Positions 34,454 through 46,147 are shown, counted from the stretch's first letter. The stretch: 64,000 bases of DNA from Phormidium tenue FACHB-886 (GCF_014764505.1 NZ_JACXWX010000008.1:1-64000); one strand, 5' to 3'. Translations and numbers: made by a program. Notes: generated from the sequence alone by a model not told the origin.

Positions 34454-34464
34454 CCAATTGGCTA
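34449..34464. promoter_or_regulatory. 16-bp perfect palindrome over the atpB stop
   Basis: ctagccaattggctag is a perfect palindrome that includes the TAG stop of the subunit a gene (34451-34453). A second imperfect stem follows at about 34499-34533 (gtttcggc... and ...gcctgaaac). Together they place structured RNA between the a and c genes, where message processing is plausible. Confidence 0.5.
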
Positions 34465-34580
34465 GCATTCCTCGCGGGATAACTTCCCTGTCCATCCAGC
34501 GTTTCGGCAAGGCGTCCGCCAAGCCTGAAACTAGTACGCAGCGTCAACCACGCTTGCTGATATCGACAACGTTCATCTGA

Positions 34581-34856
<276 letters not shown>

Positions 34857-34868
34857 TTAACACACCTC

Positions 34869-34905
34869 GTTTGTTGTGGATGGCTTTATGCCATCTACAA
34901 CAAAC
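34869..34905 (+). promoter_or_regulatory. Strong RNA hairpin just after atpE
   Basis: Arms gtttgttgtggatggc (34869-34884) and gccatctacaacaaac (34890-34905) pair over 16 positions with one G-U wobble, around a 5-base loop. It begins 13 bases after the c-subunit stop and has no T tract. It is therefore more likely an mRNA-stabilising or partial-termination element that raises c-subunit output than a full terminator. Confidence 0.7.
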
Positions 34906-35012
34906 AGGGATAGATCGCAGCCCATCGAGCTGGTAACGATCGCTCTGATTATTTTTCGTCTCATTGTTGTTTTGGTGTTTAGCCCCTTTATGGCGCGTTG
35001 GGGTCACTCAAT

Positions 35013-35504
35013 ATGATTCATTTGACTATCCTGCTTGCTGCCGAAGCTGCTGCGGAGGGAGGCAAAGGTGGACTGTTCGACATTGATGCCACACTCCCCA
35101 TCATGGCGATTCAGTTCCTTGTTCTGGTAGCCCTCCTCAATGTTCTGTTCTACAAGCCGATCGGTAAAGCGATCGACGAGCGTGATGCTCTGGTCCGTGG
35201 CAACCTGGCTGATGCCAGAGAACGCCTCTCGAAATCAGAAGCGCTTGCCAAACAATATGAACAAGAGTTGGCAAATGCCCGCCGCGCTACCCAGAAGCTC
35301 ATTGCTGACGCTGAAGCTGATGCTCAGCAAATTGCAGCACAGCAGATCGCAGAGGCCCAGAAAGAAGCCCAGGTGCAGCGAGAGCAAGCACAGCAGGAAT
35401 TAGACCAGCAGAAGCAATCGGCGTTGCAATCTTTAGAGCAGCAGGTAGACTCCCTCAGTCAACAAATCCTGCAAAAGCTTTTAGGTACAGCATCGGTTGG
35501 CTAG
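35013..35504 (+). CDS. atpG: ATP synthase subunit b'
   Basis: A 163-aa peripheral-stalk subunit from ATG 35013 ([17 protein letters not shown]); an in-frame TTG at 34998 adds five residues. The N-terminal membrane helix is [20 protein letters not shown], followed by [11 protein letters not shown] and a long Ala/Gln-rich coiled coil that dimerises with subunit b. Two different b-type subunits are characteristic of photosynthetic organisms. It lies between c and b genes in the standard order. Confidence 0.93.
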   Translation: MIHLTILLAAEAAAEGGKGGLFDIDATLPIMAIQFLVLVALLNVLFYKPIGKAIDERDALVRGNLADARERLSKSEALAKQYEQELANARRATQKLIADAEADAQQIAAQQIAEAQKEAQVQREQAQQELDQQKQSALQSLEQQVDSLSQQILQKLLGTASVG

Positions 35505-35528
35505 TAGGCAGTTTTTTGAGCGGAAGTC

Positions 35529-36062
35529 ATGGAAAGTTTTATTTTACTAGCAGCAGCAGAAGCCATTGAGGAACATGGCTTTGGCATAAACCTGGATATT
35601 CTAGAAACCAATGTCATTAACTTGGCAATCATTGTTGGCGTTCTGGTCTATTTCGGTCGTGGCGTTCTGGGTAAAACCTTAACGGAGCGCAGAGCCAAGA
35701 TCGAAGAAGCGATCAAAGATGCTGAGACGCGCAAGTCTCAGGCTGCCGCATCGCTTGCTGAGCAACAGCAAAAGCTTGCGCAAGCGCAGCAGGAAGCAAC
35801 CCGAATTCGCACAGAGGCAGAAGCTCGTGCCAAAGCTGCCAGAGAGGCAATTTTGGCACAGGCACAAGAAGATGTGCAGCGTCTGAAAGCTTCTGCCGCT
35901 CAAGATTTAAACTCACAGCAGGAAAGAGTCATTACTGAGCTGCGTCAGCGCGTGGCGGCAATGGCGCTAGAAAAAGTTGAATCTCAGCTGCGATCGGGCC
36001 TGGGCAACGATACTCAGCAGCAGCTAATTGATCGCAGCATTGCCACGATAGGAGGTCGCTGA
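35529..36062 (+). CDS. atpF: ATP synthase subunit b
   Basis: A 177-aa peripheral-stalk subunit. The membrane helix is ETNVINLAIIVGVLVYFGRGVL, followed by TERRAKIEEAIKDAETRKSQA and a long charged coiled coil reaching the delta subunit at the top of F1. It follows the b' gene by 24 bases, and its last base is also the first base of the delta ATG (TGATG arrangement), so translation is coupled. Confidence 0.95.
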   Translation: MESFILLAAAEAIEEHGFGINLDILETNVINLAIIVGVLVYFGRGVLGKTLTERRAKIEEAIKDAETRKSQAAASLAEQQQKLAQAQQEATRIRTEAEARAKAAREAILAQAQEDVQRLKASAAQDLNSQQERVITELRQRVAAMALEKVESQLRSGLGNDTQQQLIDRSIATIGGR

Positions 36063-36616
36063 TGAAGTCCACCCTGGTTTCTGCCGAAATTGCTGAACCT
36101 TATGCCCAAGCGCTCATGTCCGTTGCGCAGTCAAGCGATCAGGTCGATCGCATTGCGGATGACGTAAATTCCTTCTTGGCGGCTTGGTCAAGCTCTGAAG
36201 ATTTGCGCCTTGGTTTGGCTAGTCCCGTGATCAAGTCAGATGTAAAGAAGAACATCATCCGTCAACTTGCAGGCGATCAACTCCATCCCTTTACGCTAAA
36301 TTTTTTGCTGCTGCTAGTCGATCGCGGTCGTGTCTTCTTCGTTGAAGATATCTTCAAGCAGTTTCAGGCGCTCGTCCGTCAGCTCAGAAGAACCGTGCTG
36401 GCTGAAGTAACCTCTGCCGTTGAGCTAAACGAAGGGCAGCAAAACGCAATCCGCGATCGCGTCAAAGGCATAGTTGATGCAGAAAACGTTGAGCTGGCTG
36501 TCTCAGTTGACCCGGACTTAATCGGCGGTGTCATCATTAGAGTAGGCTCCCAAGTGGTAGATGCCAGCCTCCGCGCGCAACTCCGTCGAATCGGCATGCG
36601 GCTTAGTGCGGGTTAA
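36062..36616 (+). CDS. atpH: ATP synthase subunit delta
   Basis: A 184-aa subunit that joins the peripheral stalk to the alpha3beta3 head. The N-terminal helical domain starts IAEPYAQALMSVAQ, and the family signature near the end is VDPDLIGGVIIRVGSQVVDASLRAQL. The start ATG 36062 overlaps the b-subunit stop. Length and order are normal. Confidence 0.95.
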   Translation: MKSTLVSAEIAEPYAQALMSVAQSSDQVDRIADDVNSFLAAWSSSEDLRLGLASPVIKSDVKKNIIRQLAGDQLHPFTLNFLLLLVDRGRVFFVEDIFKQFQALVRQLRRTVLAEVTSAVELNEGQQNAIRDRVKGIVDAENVELAVSVDPDLIGGVIIRVGSQVVDASLRAQLRRIGMRLSAG

Positions 36617-36647
36617 AGGCAACCGGGAGGGAATAAGATTTCCCTAA

Positions 36648-38216
<1,569 letters not shown>

Positions 38217-38290
38217 CGCAATGCAGGATCAACTAGGGTAGCTGGTGAGCAGCTAGCTACTCTGGTTGTCAGCTAATTGAGGAATTCCCT

Positions 38291-39241
38291 ATGCCAAACC
38301 TTAAAGAAATTCGCGATCGCATTCAGTCGGTTAAGAATACGCGCAAAATTACAGAAGCGATGCGTCTTGTGGCAGCAGCTAAAGTACGGCGCGCCCAAGA
38401 GCAAGTCACAGCAACTCGTCCGTTTGCCGATCGCCTTGCCCAAGTCCTCTATGGCTTGGAAACGCGCCTCCAGTTCGAGGATGCCGATCTGCCGCTGCTA
38501 AGAAAGCGAACGATTCAAACTGTGGGGCTACTGGTGGTATCGGGCGACCGTGGCTTATGCGGCGGCTACAATGCCAATGTGATCAAGCGCACTGAAGCTC
38601 GGATTAAGGAGCTGAAAGATGCAGGACTGGGTTATCAGCTTGTGCTGATCGGCCGAAAAGCAGTTCAATATTTCCAACGTCGGAATCAGCCGATCGCTGC
38701 CACGTTTGCCAACCTTAACCAAATTCCGTCGGCAGACGAGGCAGGGCAAATTGCCGACGAGCTGCTGTCGCTGTTTTTAGCAGAAACTGTAGATTCGGTT
38801 GAGCTGATTTACACCAAGTTTGTGTCCCTGATTAGCTCTCGTCCGGTGATCCAAACGCTGCTGCCGCTCGATCCTCAAGGCATTGAAAATGCTGATGATG
38901 AAATTTTCCGGCTCACCTCTCGCGGCGGTGATTTCCAGGTGGAACGGCAAAAGATTGACGCGCCTGCGCCTGCGCCTCTGCCCAGAGATATGCTGTTCGA
39001 GCAGGACCCGGTGCAGATTTTGGATGCTCTGCTGCCGCTTTACTTAAATAACCAGCTGCTTCGTGCTCTACAAGAGGCGGCAGCTAGCGAACTTGCGGCA
39101 CGGATGACAGCGATGAACAACGCTAGCGACAACGCTAAAGAGTTAATTAAGACGCTGACGCTTTCCTACAACAAAGCACGTCAGGCGGCGATCACCCAAG
39201 AAATTCTTGAGGTGGTTGGAGGTGCGGAAGCACTAAGCTAG
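38291..39241 (+). CDS. atpC: ATP synthase subunit gamma
   Basis: A 316-aa central rotor shaft. N-terminal [20 protein letters not shown] and C-terminal [21 protein letters not shown] form the two long helices. The length exceeds the E. coli protein because of the cyanobacterial insertion at about residues 195-232 (around [20 protein letters not shown]). No cysteine pair is present in that segment, so the thiol redox switch of plant chloroplasts is absent, as is normal in cyanobacteria. The symbol follows cyanobacterial/plastid usage; other schemes name the gamma gene atpG. Confidence 0.96.
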   Translation: MPNLKEIRDRIQSVKNTRKITEAMRLVAAAKVRRAQEQVTATRPFADRLAQVLYGLETRLQFEDADLPLLRKRTIQTVGLLVVSGDRGLCGGYNANVIKRTEARIKELKDAGLGYQLVLIGRKAVQYFQRRNQPIAATFANLNQIPSADEAGQIADELLSLFLAETVDSVELIYTKFVSLISSRPVIQTLLPLDPQGIENADDEIFRLTSRGGDFQVERQKIDAPAPAPLPRDMLFEQDPVQILDALLPLYLNNQLLRALQEAAASELAARMTAMNNASDNAKELIKTLTLSYNKARQAAITQEILEVVGGAEALS

Positions 39242-39277
39242 CGTTTGAGATTCACTTAAGCTGACATTCAACTAGAA

Positions 39278-39308
39278 AGAGGGGGACGTAAATTGTACGT
39301 CCCCCTCT
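39278..39308 (+). terminator. Terminator of the atp operon
   Basis: Perfect 13-bp arms agagggggacgta (39278-39290) and tacgtccccctct (39296-39308) with a 5-base loop, 36 bases after the gamma stop. It lies between the operon and the convergent HlyD gene, so it may act in both directions. Confidence 0.85.
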
Positions 39309-39339
39309 CTGCTGTGACTAATCCTTGCGCAGTGCTTTA

Positions 39340-40932
39340 CTAACGGACAGTGCGGATGCTATCTACCTTACGAGCAAATTGATCGGTGAAGATACTCATG
39401 ACCGTTCGCTTGCGGGTAATAATATTTGTCGTGATAGACATACCCGATTGAAGCGGTACTTCTTTATCGCCTACTGCAACAAACTGCTGCTCTAGCTCAA
39501 CCTTGGCGGGGAATCGATAAAATTGGTTCACTTGATCGGGTGGCAGCGCATCCGAGCCAATGCTGATCAATTTCCCCCTAATATCACCAAACTCGCTAAA
39601 CGGAAAAGAATCCACTCTTACATCAACCGGCATTCCAGTCTTAATAAAGCCGATATCCTGATTGGTAATGAAGACTTCCGCAACTAAAGCGTTGTCTGGC
39701 ACAACTTTTAGAATCGGATCCGTGGTGGTAGCAACAAATCCAGGTCCTTTCGCCTGTAGATCGAAAACAACTCCATCCACAGGTGCTCGTAACTCTTGAT
39801 ATTTTAGGGTTACCCCTGTTTCACTCAATCTGCTGTTGATATCAGCAATCTGGTTCTCGTTATCGACGATCGCCTTATTCAACTGGCTATCTAGGGCAGC
39901 AATCTGTTTGTTGTTATCGGCAATTTTAGTCCGTAAGTCAGTGTCGGAAGTTGCTACTGTGTTGGTATATTTCTGCTGAGCTTGGGCGATTGCGAACTCC
40001 AGCCGCTGCTGTTCCAGCGTTAGTTTGTCTACTTCGTTTTGCGACTCCAAAACTTGCTGCTGCTGCCGGGTGACCTGTAGTCTCTGAATGCCGCCTTCTT
40101 CTAGCAACGTTGCCAAGTCTTTGTAGACATTCTGGTCAATCTCTAAACTCTTTTTAGCTAGCTCGAGCTGGGTTTTGGTCTGATTGAGTTGTTCTTGAAG
40201 CTGGGAAACTTCCAACCGTGCCGCCGCCGCGCTCGACTGCGAGGCTGCTAAACCCGACTGGACTCGCGCCGCTTGATCTGGAGTCAATCCGTCAGTTGTT
40301 CCATTTTGCTGCGCCAAGTACGCTCGGTTCTCAGCCACTAGCGCTGCCCGATTTGCCGTCAATGCTAGGATTTCAGAAGGCAGCTTTAGCTGTTGTGCCT
40401 CCACTGGAGTCGGTACAGTTGAACCTACCAGCTGAGAGCGGTAGAACTGATTTTGCCGCATCAGTGAGGTACGGACTTGCTCCAGAGATTGCCGCTGTGC
40501 AGTCGCTGCGGTCGGGTCAAGCCGTGCCAGCACTTCGCCTTTCTTGACATGCTGCCCATCCCGCACATAGATTTCCTGAATTACACCACCTACAGGGGCT
40601 TGTACAGGCTGAACCTGCCCTTCCGGCTTGAGTTGCCCAGTTGCTGGCACAGCTTCCTCAATCTTGAAAATAGATGCCCAAATCAGCACAAAGCTGGTTA
40701 CGCCTACAATGCCCCAGACGATCGCCCGTGACCAGAAGTTGGTCTGCTGCAAGATCACAGGCTGATCAAAAGTTTCCGATCGCACCACTTTATCTGAGGT
40801 GGAATTCGACTGGGTAGAGCCAGATTTATTACCCAAGGCAACCTTTAGGGAGCTTGACCTACCGTTCTGCGGTTTGCCATTTTGACTGCTGCCATTTTGG
40901 GAGCCGTTTTGGGAGCCGTTATGTCCATTCAT
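39340..40932 (-). CDS. HlyD family secretion adaptor
   Basis: A 530-aa membrane fusion protein linking an inner-membrane ABC exporter to an outer-membrane channel. The N-terminal 35 residues are low-complexity Asn/Gly/Ser/Gln (NGSQNGSQNGSSQNG). One transmembrane helix (AIVWGIVGVTSFVLIWASIF) follows, then the lipoyl half-motif with PVGGVIQEIYVRDGQHVKKGEVLARLD, a long coiled-coil hairpin (about 190-370), and the returning beta-barrel part with LRAPVDGVVFDLQ. It is the last gene of a PPIase-ABC-HlyD cluster on this strand. The TolC-like channel must be encoded elsewhere. Confidence 0.93.
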   Translation of the reverse strand: MNGHNGSQNGSQNGSSQNGKPQNGRSSSLKVALGNKSGSTQSNSTSDKVVRSETFDQPVILQQTNFWSRAIVWGIVGVTSFVLIWASIFKIEEAVPATGQLKPEGQVQPVQAPVGGVIQEIYVRDGQHVKKGEVLARLDPTAATAQRQSLEQVRTSLMRQNQFYRSQLVGSTVPTPVEAQQLKLPSEILALTANRAALVAENRAYLAQQNGTTDGLTPDQAARVQSGLAASQSSAAAARLEVSQLQEQLNQTKTQLELAKKSLEIDQNVYKDLATLLEEGGIQRLQVTRQQQQVLESQNEVDKLTLEQQRLEFAIAQAQQKYTNTVATSDTDLRTKIADNNKQIAALDSQLNKAIVDNENQIADINSRLSETGVTLKYQELRAPVDGVVFDLQAKGPGFVATTTDPILKVVPDNALVAEVFITNQDIGFIKTGMPVDVRVDSFPFSEFGDIRGKLISIGSDALPPDQVNQFYRFPAKVELEQQFVAVGDKEVPLQSGMSITTNIITRKRTVMSIFTDQFARKVDSIRTVR

Positions 40933-41056
40933 AGTCTGGAACTCCTTCAGCGAGGGGGGTTAGGGAGGTGTAAAAAGTCAGGGGACTAGATCGATTTTAG
41001 ACAATGGGTTGAGGAAGTTGGCGATTGATTAAACCATGCCAATTTAGTTGAACTGC

Positions 41057-44041
41057 TTACATTTCAGCTTCTTGCTGCTGATAGAGGCAGTAATAGCGCC
41101 CACGCAACCCCATCAACTCTTCATGAGTGCCAAGTTCCACAGGTGAACCTTTATCCATCAGCAGAATTGTATCAGCACTACGAATTGTGCTGAGGCGATG
41201 AGTGATGAAAAAGACTGTGCGATCATTGAATGCCTCTGCCAGATTGAGGCATACGCGCCGCTCTGTGTCATAGTCCAATGCACTTGTAGCTTCGTCCAGG
41301 ATCAGCAAGCGTGGATTTTGCAAGACCGTACGGGCAATCGCCACCCGCTGACGCTGACCCCCCGATAGGGCAGAACCCCGTTCACCTACGCGCGTGTTGT
41401 AGCCATTGGGCAGACCCATGATGAACTCATGAGCAACTGCAACCTCAGCCGCCCGGATAATCTCTTCAGGTGAAGCATCAGGGCAGGTGATGGCAATGTT
41501 TTCCTGAACAGTACCATCAAACAGGAGTGGCTCTTGCGGCACAATTCCAATCTGCCGTCGCAGCGAGTATAGCTCCACCTTACTGATGTCGTAGCCATCG
41601 ATTAGGATGCGTCCCTGTTCCAGGTCATACAAACGCGGCAGCAGTTTCATCATCGTACTCTTACCAGAACCGCTCTGTCCGACAATACCCGCAAACACTC
41701 CAGCAGGAAAATCTAGGCTAACGCTGCTCAACTGTAACGGACCGCTGGTTCCAAATCGGAACGAAACATCATCAAACTTGACCGCGCCTTGAATAGCGGG
41801 CATTGGGATGTTTTGTCGATCGATCTGATCTGCTTCTGGAGCCGAATCCACAATATCGCTGAGTCGCTCGATCGACAGCCCAATCTCCTGAAAGTTTTGC
41901 CAAAGCTGTGCCAGCCGCAGCAATGGACTCGTTACATAGCCCGCGATAATCCGGAAGGCGATGAGCTGTCCCAGGGTTAGCTGCCCTTGTAGGACTAAAT
42001 ATGCCCCAACCCACAGCACCAACAAACCAGAAAGCTGGTTGAGGAAGTTACTTGCAGACCCTGCGGTAGTAGAAGTCAGGACGGTTTTGAAGCCTGCGCT
42101 GACGTATCGTGCGTAGCGATCTTGCCACTGCCATCGTGTCCGCAGTTCCATATTCTGTGCTTTCACAGTTTGAATGCCACCAACAACTTCCACCAGATAG
42201 GACTGGGTTTCGGCGTTACGCTCAGCTTTGACCCGCAGCTGATCCCGAATGATCGGTGAGGCAACGATTGCCAGGAGCACAAACAGCGGAATCGTCACCA
42301 GCGACACCAGCGTCAGCAGCCAGCTATAGACGAACATTACAACGATGTAGATTACCGAAAAGACGGCATCTAAAACTACCGTTAGAGCAGTTCCAGTTAA
42401 GAAAGAGCGAATATTTTCTAGCTCATTGATTCGAGTTGCCAGTTCACCCACTGGGCGGCGTTCAAAATAACGTAGCGGTAGCCGCAGCAAATGATCGATA
42501 ATCTCTGAACCCAGAGACATATCAATGCGATTGGTGGTATCTACAAATAAGTAGGTCCGTAAGCTAGTGAGCAGTGCCTCGAACACCGATAGAACTAGTA
42601 GCAAGATACCGAGGACATGCAATGTATCTACGCTTTTCTGGATAATCACTTTGTCAATGATCACCTGGATCATCAACGGGTTCGCCAGCGCAAACAACTG
42701 CACGAAGAACGAAGCAACAAACACCTCAATCAACACTCGTCGATGCTGTTTGATTGCGGGCAAAAACCAATTTAAGCCAAATCGCTTCTGAGGGGTTTGG
42801 CGAGTGGGTCGCAGCAGCAACACGTCGCCCTGCTGCCCCCAAGTTTCAACGAATTCAGCAGGCTTGCGACGAATGATGCCTAGCTCTGGAACAGCTATCA
42901 CCATTTCGCGTTCATTGATTTCATACAGCAGCGCCAAGCCCTCTTGCCACTGTACCATTGCCGGAGCCTCTAGCCGTCCCACTGCGCTCGCCGGAACTGC
43001 CACTAGCTGAGCTTGCAGATTCATCATTTCGGCAACTGCGCCGCATAGCTCCAGAGAGACGCTGCCGCTACGCTCTACTTGGTTTGTCAATACCCGCTTT
43101 ACCACATCCTTGCGGAAGGGCATATTCAAATGCTGACAGAGCATCTGTAGACAAGCCATTGCTTCATTGATCTGCCCTTTGCCCCGCACAAACGGGTATT
43201 TCTGCCCTGATCGAGTGGCTTGTACTTCCAATACCGCTGGATCAAGTTCTGGCGGGCGATCGGGTGCAAACGGAATCTCCACTTCCGGATGAGCAATATG
43301 CTGTGCTTCTGGTGCATGCCCATCGATTGGAATTTCATCTTCTACAAAGCCGGGCAAGCCAATGATCCTAGCAGGTCGTTCGCCAATTACTTCCAACGAT
43401 TGTCCGTTCAGGCTCTCTACATCTAAGCGACTGCCTATTGGATAGCCCGTCAGCGCTCCACCACCGCTCACTAGCCAAATTCGATCGCGCTCTAGCTGGC
43501 TAGCTGGCGTCTGACCGGGTGGCAAACTACAAACAACGGCTGCTTCCTCGACCTGTAGCACTACTTCCTTCAGGTCTGCATCCCCGATCGCCTGCCGATG
43601 TAGCTCCATGCCCAGCAGGTCAAACAGCTCGATCACGGGACAATGATCTCGAAAAGCCGTTACCAGCGCGGGTTCCTGTTGCAGCAGCGTCAAAAAATCA
43701 GTGGAAGAAAGGGTAAGACAAATAGTTTCTTGAGAGGCGATTGCTGTTTCACAAGGTACCCCGCGCACTAAACCAACCCAGCCTAGCACTGCACCGGGCG
43801 ACAGCAGTTTTAGCGTTACGGGGCGTTCAGTTCGAGGATCATAGCCCAACAGGCGTACCTGCCCCTCATAAATAATCGAAACTTGAGCGGGCATCTTGTC
43901 ACGCACGACTACTGCTTGACCCATACGGTAGCGGAGGAGCTGCAACCGCTCCGTCAGGTAAGCTAACCCACCCTCTGAAATTTGATTGAAAGGGGCAACA
44001 GTAGTTAAAAACTCTTGAACAGTTACTTTGGTATACGTCAT
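41057..44041 (-). CDS. Type I secretion ABC exporter with cNMP-binding and degenerate C39 domains
   Basis: A 994-aa exporter. Residues about 10-135 form a cyclic-nucleotide-binding-like beta roll (IIYEGQVRLLGYD, LSPGAVLGWVGLVRG). Residues about 280-410 align with the C39 peptidase domain of bacteriocin exporters, but at the catalytic-Cys position the sequence reads INEAMACLQML (Glu293 where Cys is expected), and the usual catalytic His block (QEGLALLYEI) has no His. So the domain probably binds substrate without cutting. Then come six membrane helices (about 430-700) and an ABC ATPase: Walker A GQSGSGKST at 788-796, signature LSGGQRQRVAIAR, Walker B LLILDEATSALD and H-loop FFITHRLST. The gene starts inside the end of the PPIase gene (4-base overlap). 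Confidence 0.92.
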   Translation of the reverse strand: MTYTKVTVQEFLTTVAPFNQISEGGLAYLTERLQLLRYRMGQAVVVRDKMPAQVSIIYEGQVRLLGYDPRTERPVTLKLLSPGAVLGWVGLVRGVPCETAIASQETICLTLSSTDFLTLLQQEPALVTAFRDHCPVIELFDLLGMELHRQAIGDADLKEVVLQVEEAAVVCSLPPGQTPASQLERDRIWLVSGGGALTGYPIGSRLDVESLNGQSLEVIGERPARIIGLPGFVEDEIPIDGHAPEAQHIAHPEVEIPFAPDRPPELDPAVLEVQATRSGQKYPFVRGKGQINEAMACLQMLCQHLNMPFRKDVVKRVLTNQVERSGSVSLELCGAVAEMMNLQAQLVAVPASAVGRLEAPAMVQWQEGLALLYEINEREMVIAVPELGIIRRKPAEFVETWGQQGDVLLLRPTRQTPQKRFGLNWFLPAIKQHRRVLIEVFVASFFVQLFALANPLMIQVIIDKVIIQKSVDTLHVLGILLLVLSVFEALLTSLRTYLFVDTTNRIDMSLGSEIIDHLLRLPLRYFERRPVGELATRINELENIRSFLTGTALTVVLDAVFSVIYIVVMFVYSWLLTLVSLVTIPLFVLLAIVASPIIRDQLRVKAERNAETQSYLVEVVGGIQTVKAQNMELRTRWQWQDRYARYVSAGFKTVLTSTTAGSASNFLNQLSGLLVLWVGAYLVLQGQLTLGQLIAFRIIAGYVTSPLLRLAQLWQNFQEIGLSIERLSDIVDSAPEADQIDRQNIPMPAIQGAVKFDDVSFRFGTSGPLQLSSVSLDFPAGVFAGIVGQSGSGKSTMMKLLPRLYDLEQGRILIDGYDISKVELYSLRRQIGIVPQEPLLFDGTVQENIAITCPDASPEEIIRAAEVAVAHEFIMGLPNGYNTRVGERGSALSGGQRQRVAIARTVLQNPRLLILDEATSALDYDTERRVCLNLAEAFNDRTVFFITHRLSTIRSADTILLMDKGSPVELGTHEELMGLRGRYYCLYQQQEAEM

Positions 44042-44790
44042 GGCGCTGAGGGGGTAACAGCAGGACTGGGGGTAAGGGAACCGATCTGGCTGAGCTGCTC
44101 CTGTAACCAGGTGTTAAAACATTCGTTAAGCAGCCGACGACGCATGGCATCATCCATTTGAGCAGGGATGAATTTTTCGAGACGCACCAGCACTAGCCAT
44201 TCACCGACCCGAGTGGGAGGATTGAGTTGACCCGGTTGGCTTAAAGAAAGAAGCTGTGCCAAGGTTGGATGAGGAACGCTAAGTTCAACCGGACCAATTA
44301 AACCATCTGTTTGAGCTTCAGGTCCTTGAGAATAAGTGCGGGCTAGTTCTGCAAAACTTTGCTCACCCTCCAGAATGCGGAAGTATAGTTCTTGAGCAAT
44401 ACCAACGTCTTGAGTGCGAATCAAAGAATAAATTACACGATCGAGCTGGTTTTTGCGGCTCAGAAAATAGGACTCTAGTTTGGGTGCCCAAGTTGCTTGT
44501 TTGAACTTCTCAACCCGCATCTCTCGTGTCGCTAGAGATTCTAATTGCGCCTCGGTCATGCCGTAGCGCCCTAGCCAGGTCTGCTGTTCTTCTGCGTTCG
44601 TAATTTGATTCTGCGCATAGAACTGCTGACGAGCCGCTGCATTTTCCTCTGGGGAACATTCAATTGAGGCGATCGCTTGATCAATCAAAATCTCCTGCAC
44701 AAACTGAGGCAACATTTGGTAGCCTGCCATCAGAGGCAACACCTCTTCTGCTGTAATTGATCGACCTGCAATTTGTAAAGCAACAGACAT
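44038..44790 (-). CDS. Parvulin-type peptidyl-prolyl isomerase of the secretion operon
   Basis: A 250-aa SurA/PpiC-like protein. The N-terminal helical half (MLPQFVQEILIDQAI, then MTEAQLESLATREMRVEKF) resembles the chaperone part of SurA. The parvulin core is at about 130-210 (ILEGEQSFAELARTYSQGPEA, GLIGPVELSVPHPTLAQLL, RVGEWLVLVRLEKF). There is no signal peptide, so it may act on the substrate in the cytoplasm before export. It is first in the cluster and overlaps the exporter gene by 4 bases. A PPIase next to an ABC exporter and HlyD is a recurring arrangement in cyanobacteria, which supports a role in handling the exported protein. Confidence 0.85.
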   Translation of the reverse strand: MSVALQIAGRSITAEEVLPLMAGYQMLPQFVQEILIDQAIASIECSPEENAAARQQFYAQNQITNAEEQQTWLGRYGMTEAQLESLATREMRVEKFKQATWAPKLESYFLSRKNQLDRVIYSLIRTQDVGIAQELYFRILEGEQSFAELARTYSQGPEAQTDGLIGPVELSVPHPTLAQLLSLSQPGQLNPPTRVGEWLVLVRLEKFIPAQMDDAMRRRLLNECFNTWLQEQLSQIGSLTPSPAVTPSAP

Positions 44791-45223
44791 TGTTAAAATT
44801 GTTTCCTTAGCAGCTTAAACGACAGTCTACACAAGATACTTTGCCCTAATTCTCTGGAAATGCAGCAGATATATATTTTTGTTTAATAGACGCTAAAAAT
44901 AGTAGACCAACAATTGGAAGCTTATTCATTAAGCATTAGCCAAAAGCTTATTTATGAATTTGCCAAGTTCTCAGACAGTTCTAAACAGGCTTCTAAGCGT
45001 ATGGCACTTTCAAACTATACGCAAACCCTGCAAAACTGCAAGACAGGGCAAACAAACTTAGCAGCGTCATCTTTAATCTCTTTAATCTCTTTAGTTTTTA
45101 ACAAAGTATCCTGTTAACGCCCGGAACAATTACTCTTTTTAGTCAAGTGTCGCCAGCATAACACCTAGCTCGATCGTCTACTTTGCTAGTCTGAAGAAGT
45201 CGCACGAGGAATCACCCAGCGTC
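44791..45223. other. Intergenic region between secretion genes and metallophosphoesterase
   Basis: About 433 bases, divergent between the PPIase gene and the phosphoesterase gene, so it should hold both promoters. A small direct repeat (ctttaatct twice in a row at about 45070-45090) is present. A 67-codon frame at 44914-45117 has no family features and is not called. Confidence 0.5.
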
Positions 45224-46105
45224 ATGCACAAGCTACTGTCAGGAGCCTTGCAAGTCGATCGCCTCTCTATTGAAATTGAGGGATTGTCACCTGCTCTAAA
45301 CGAAATTCGGATTGTTCAACTTTCTGACTTGCACTTTGACGGGCTACGTTTGTCGGATTGGCTCTTGCAAGATGCGATCGCGGCAACTAATGCAGCCCAG
45401 CCTGACATTATTGCGCTTACTGGAGACTATGTGACAGATGACCCTGCGCCTATCTATGAATTAGCAGAACAGCTCAAACAGCTCCAAAGTCGGCTTGGAA
45501 TCTATGCTGTGTTAGGAAATCATGATTTAGAACGCGCTCACTCTAAAGCAGAAATTACTAATGCCTTTACCCAGGCTGGAATTCAGGTGCTCTGGAATCA
45601 GATCGCTTATCCATTTGGACCAGAGCTGCCTCTTGTAGGGTTGGCAGATTTTTGGTCTCGCGAATTTGATCCCACTGTGCTGTCCCGCTTAGATCCGGCA
45701 ACGCCGAGAATTGTCATGTCCCACAACCCAGACAGCGCAGTACGGCTTCAAGCATGGCGAGTCGATCTCCAGCTTTCTGGACATACTCATGGTGGACAGA
45801 TCGTTCTCCCAAGACTAGGACCTATTCCAACTTGGTATCAGCAAGTCCGTCGTCATGTTCCCAAGCGGTTGCGTCGTTGGGTTCCTTACATGAGGGAGGA
45901 GTGCCATAAGGTTGTGCGCCATTGGGAATGGGCACAGGGGCTGCATCAGGTGGGTACAAATTATCTCTATGTCAACCGGGGGTTGGGAACTTTTCCACCT
46001 GGACGGCTGTTTTGCCCACCAGAAGTTACGGTCATAACGTTACTAGCCCCCACTACTTGCGCAGCACCGCTTCATCGAGAAACAGCTAACACTTTGGCTA
46101 CATGA
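45224..46105 (+). CDS. Metallophosphoesterase (YaeI-like)
   Basis: A 293-aa calcineurin-like phosphoesterase. All metal-site motifs are present: QLSDLHFDG, LTGDYVTDD, LGNHDLE, MSHNPD and LSGHTHGGQ. The overall order matches the YaeI/YkuE-type family, which are usually membrane-associated, but no N-terminal membrane helix is seen here (it begins MHKLLSGALQVDRLSIEIEG). Substrate is unknown; UDP-2,3-diacylglucosamine or other phosphodiesters are possible. The gene ends 42 bases before a long perfect inverted repeat. Confidence 0.9.
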   Translation: MHKLLSGALQVDRLSIEIEGLSPALNEIRIVQLSDLHFDGLRLSDWLLQDAIAATNAAQPDIIALTGDYVTDDPAPIYELAEQLKQLQSRLGIYAVLGNHDLERAHSKAEITNAFTQAGIQVLWNQIAYPFGPELPLVGLADFWSREFDPTVLSRLDPATPRIVMSHNPDSAVRLQAWRVDLQLSGHTHGGQIVLPRLGPIPTWYQQVRRHVPKRLRRWVPYMREECHKVVRHWEWAQGLHQVGTNYLYVNRGLGTFPPGRLFCPPEVTVITLLAPTTCAAPLHRETANTLAT

Positions 46106-46147
46106 TAAATCTGTGTAAGCAAATACAGTGCTTTGGGCTGAAACGAA

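Noticed and set aside
44914-45117. 67-codon frame between PPIase and phosphoesterase genes
   Set aside because: Composition is that of AT-rich non-coding DNA, with no ribosome site or family pattern, and it lies in a region that should hold two divergent promoters.
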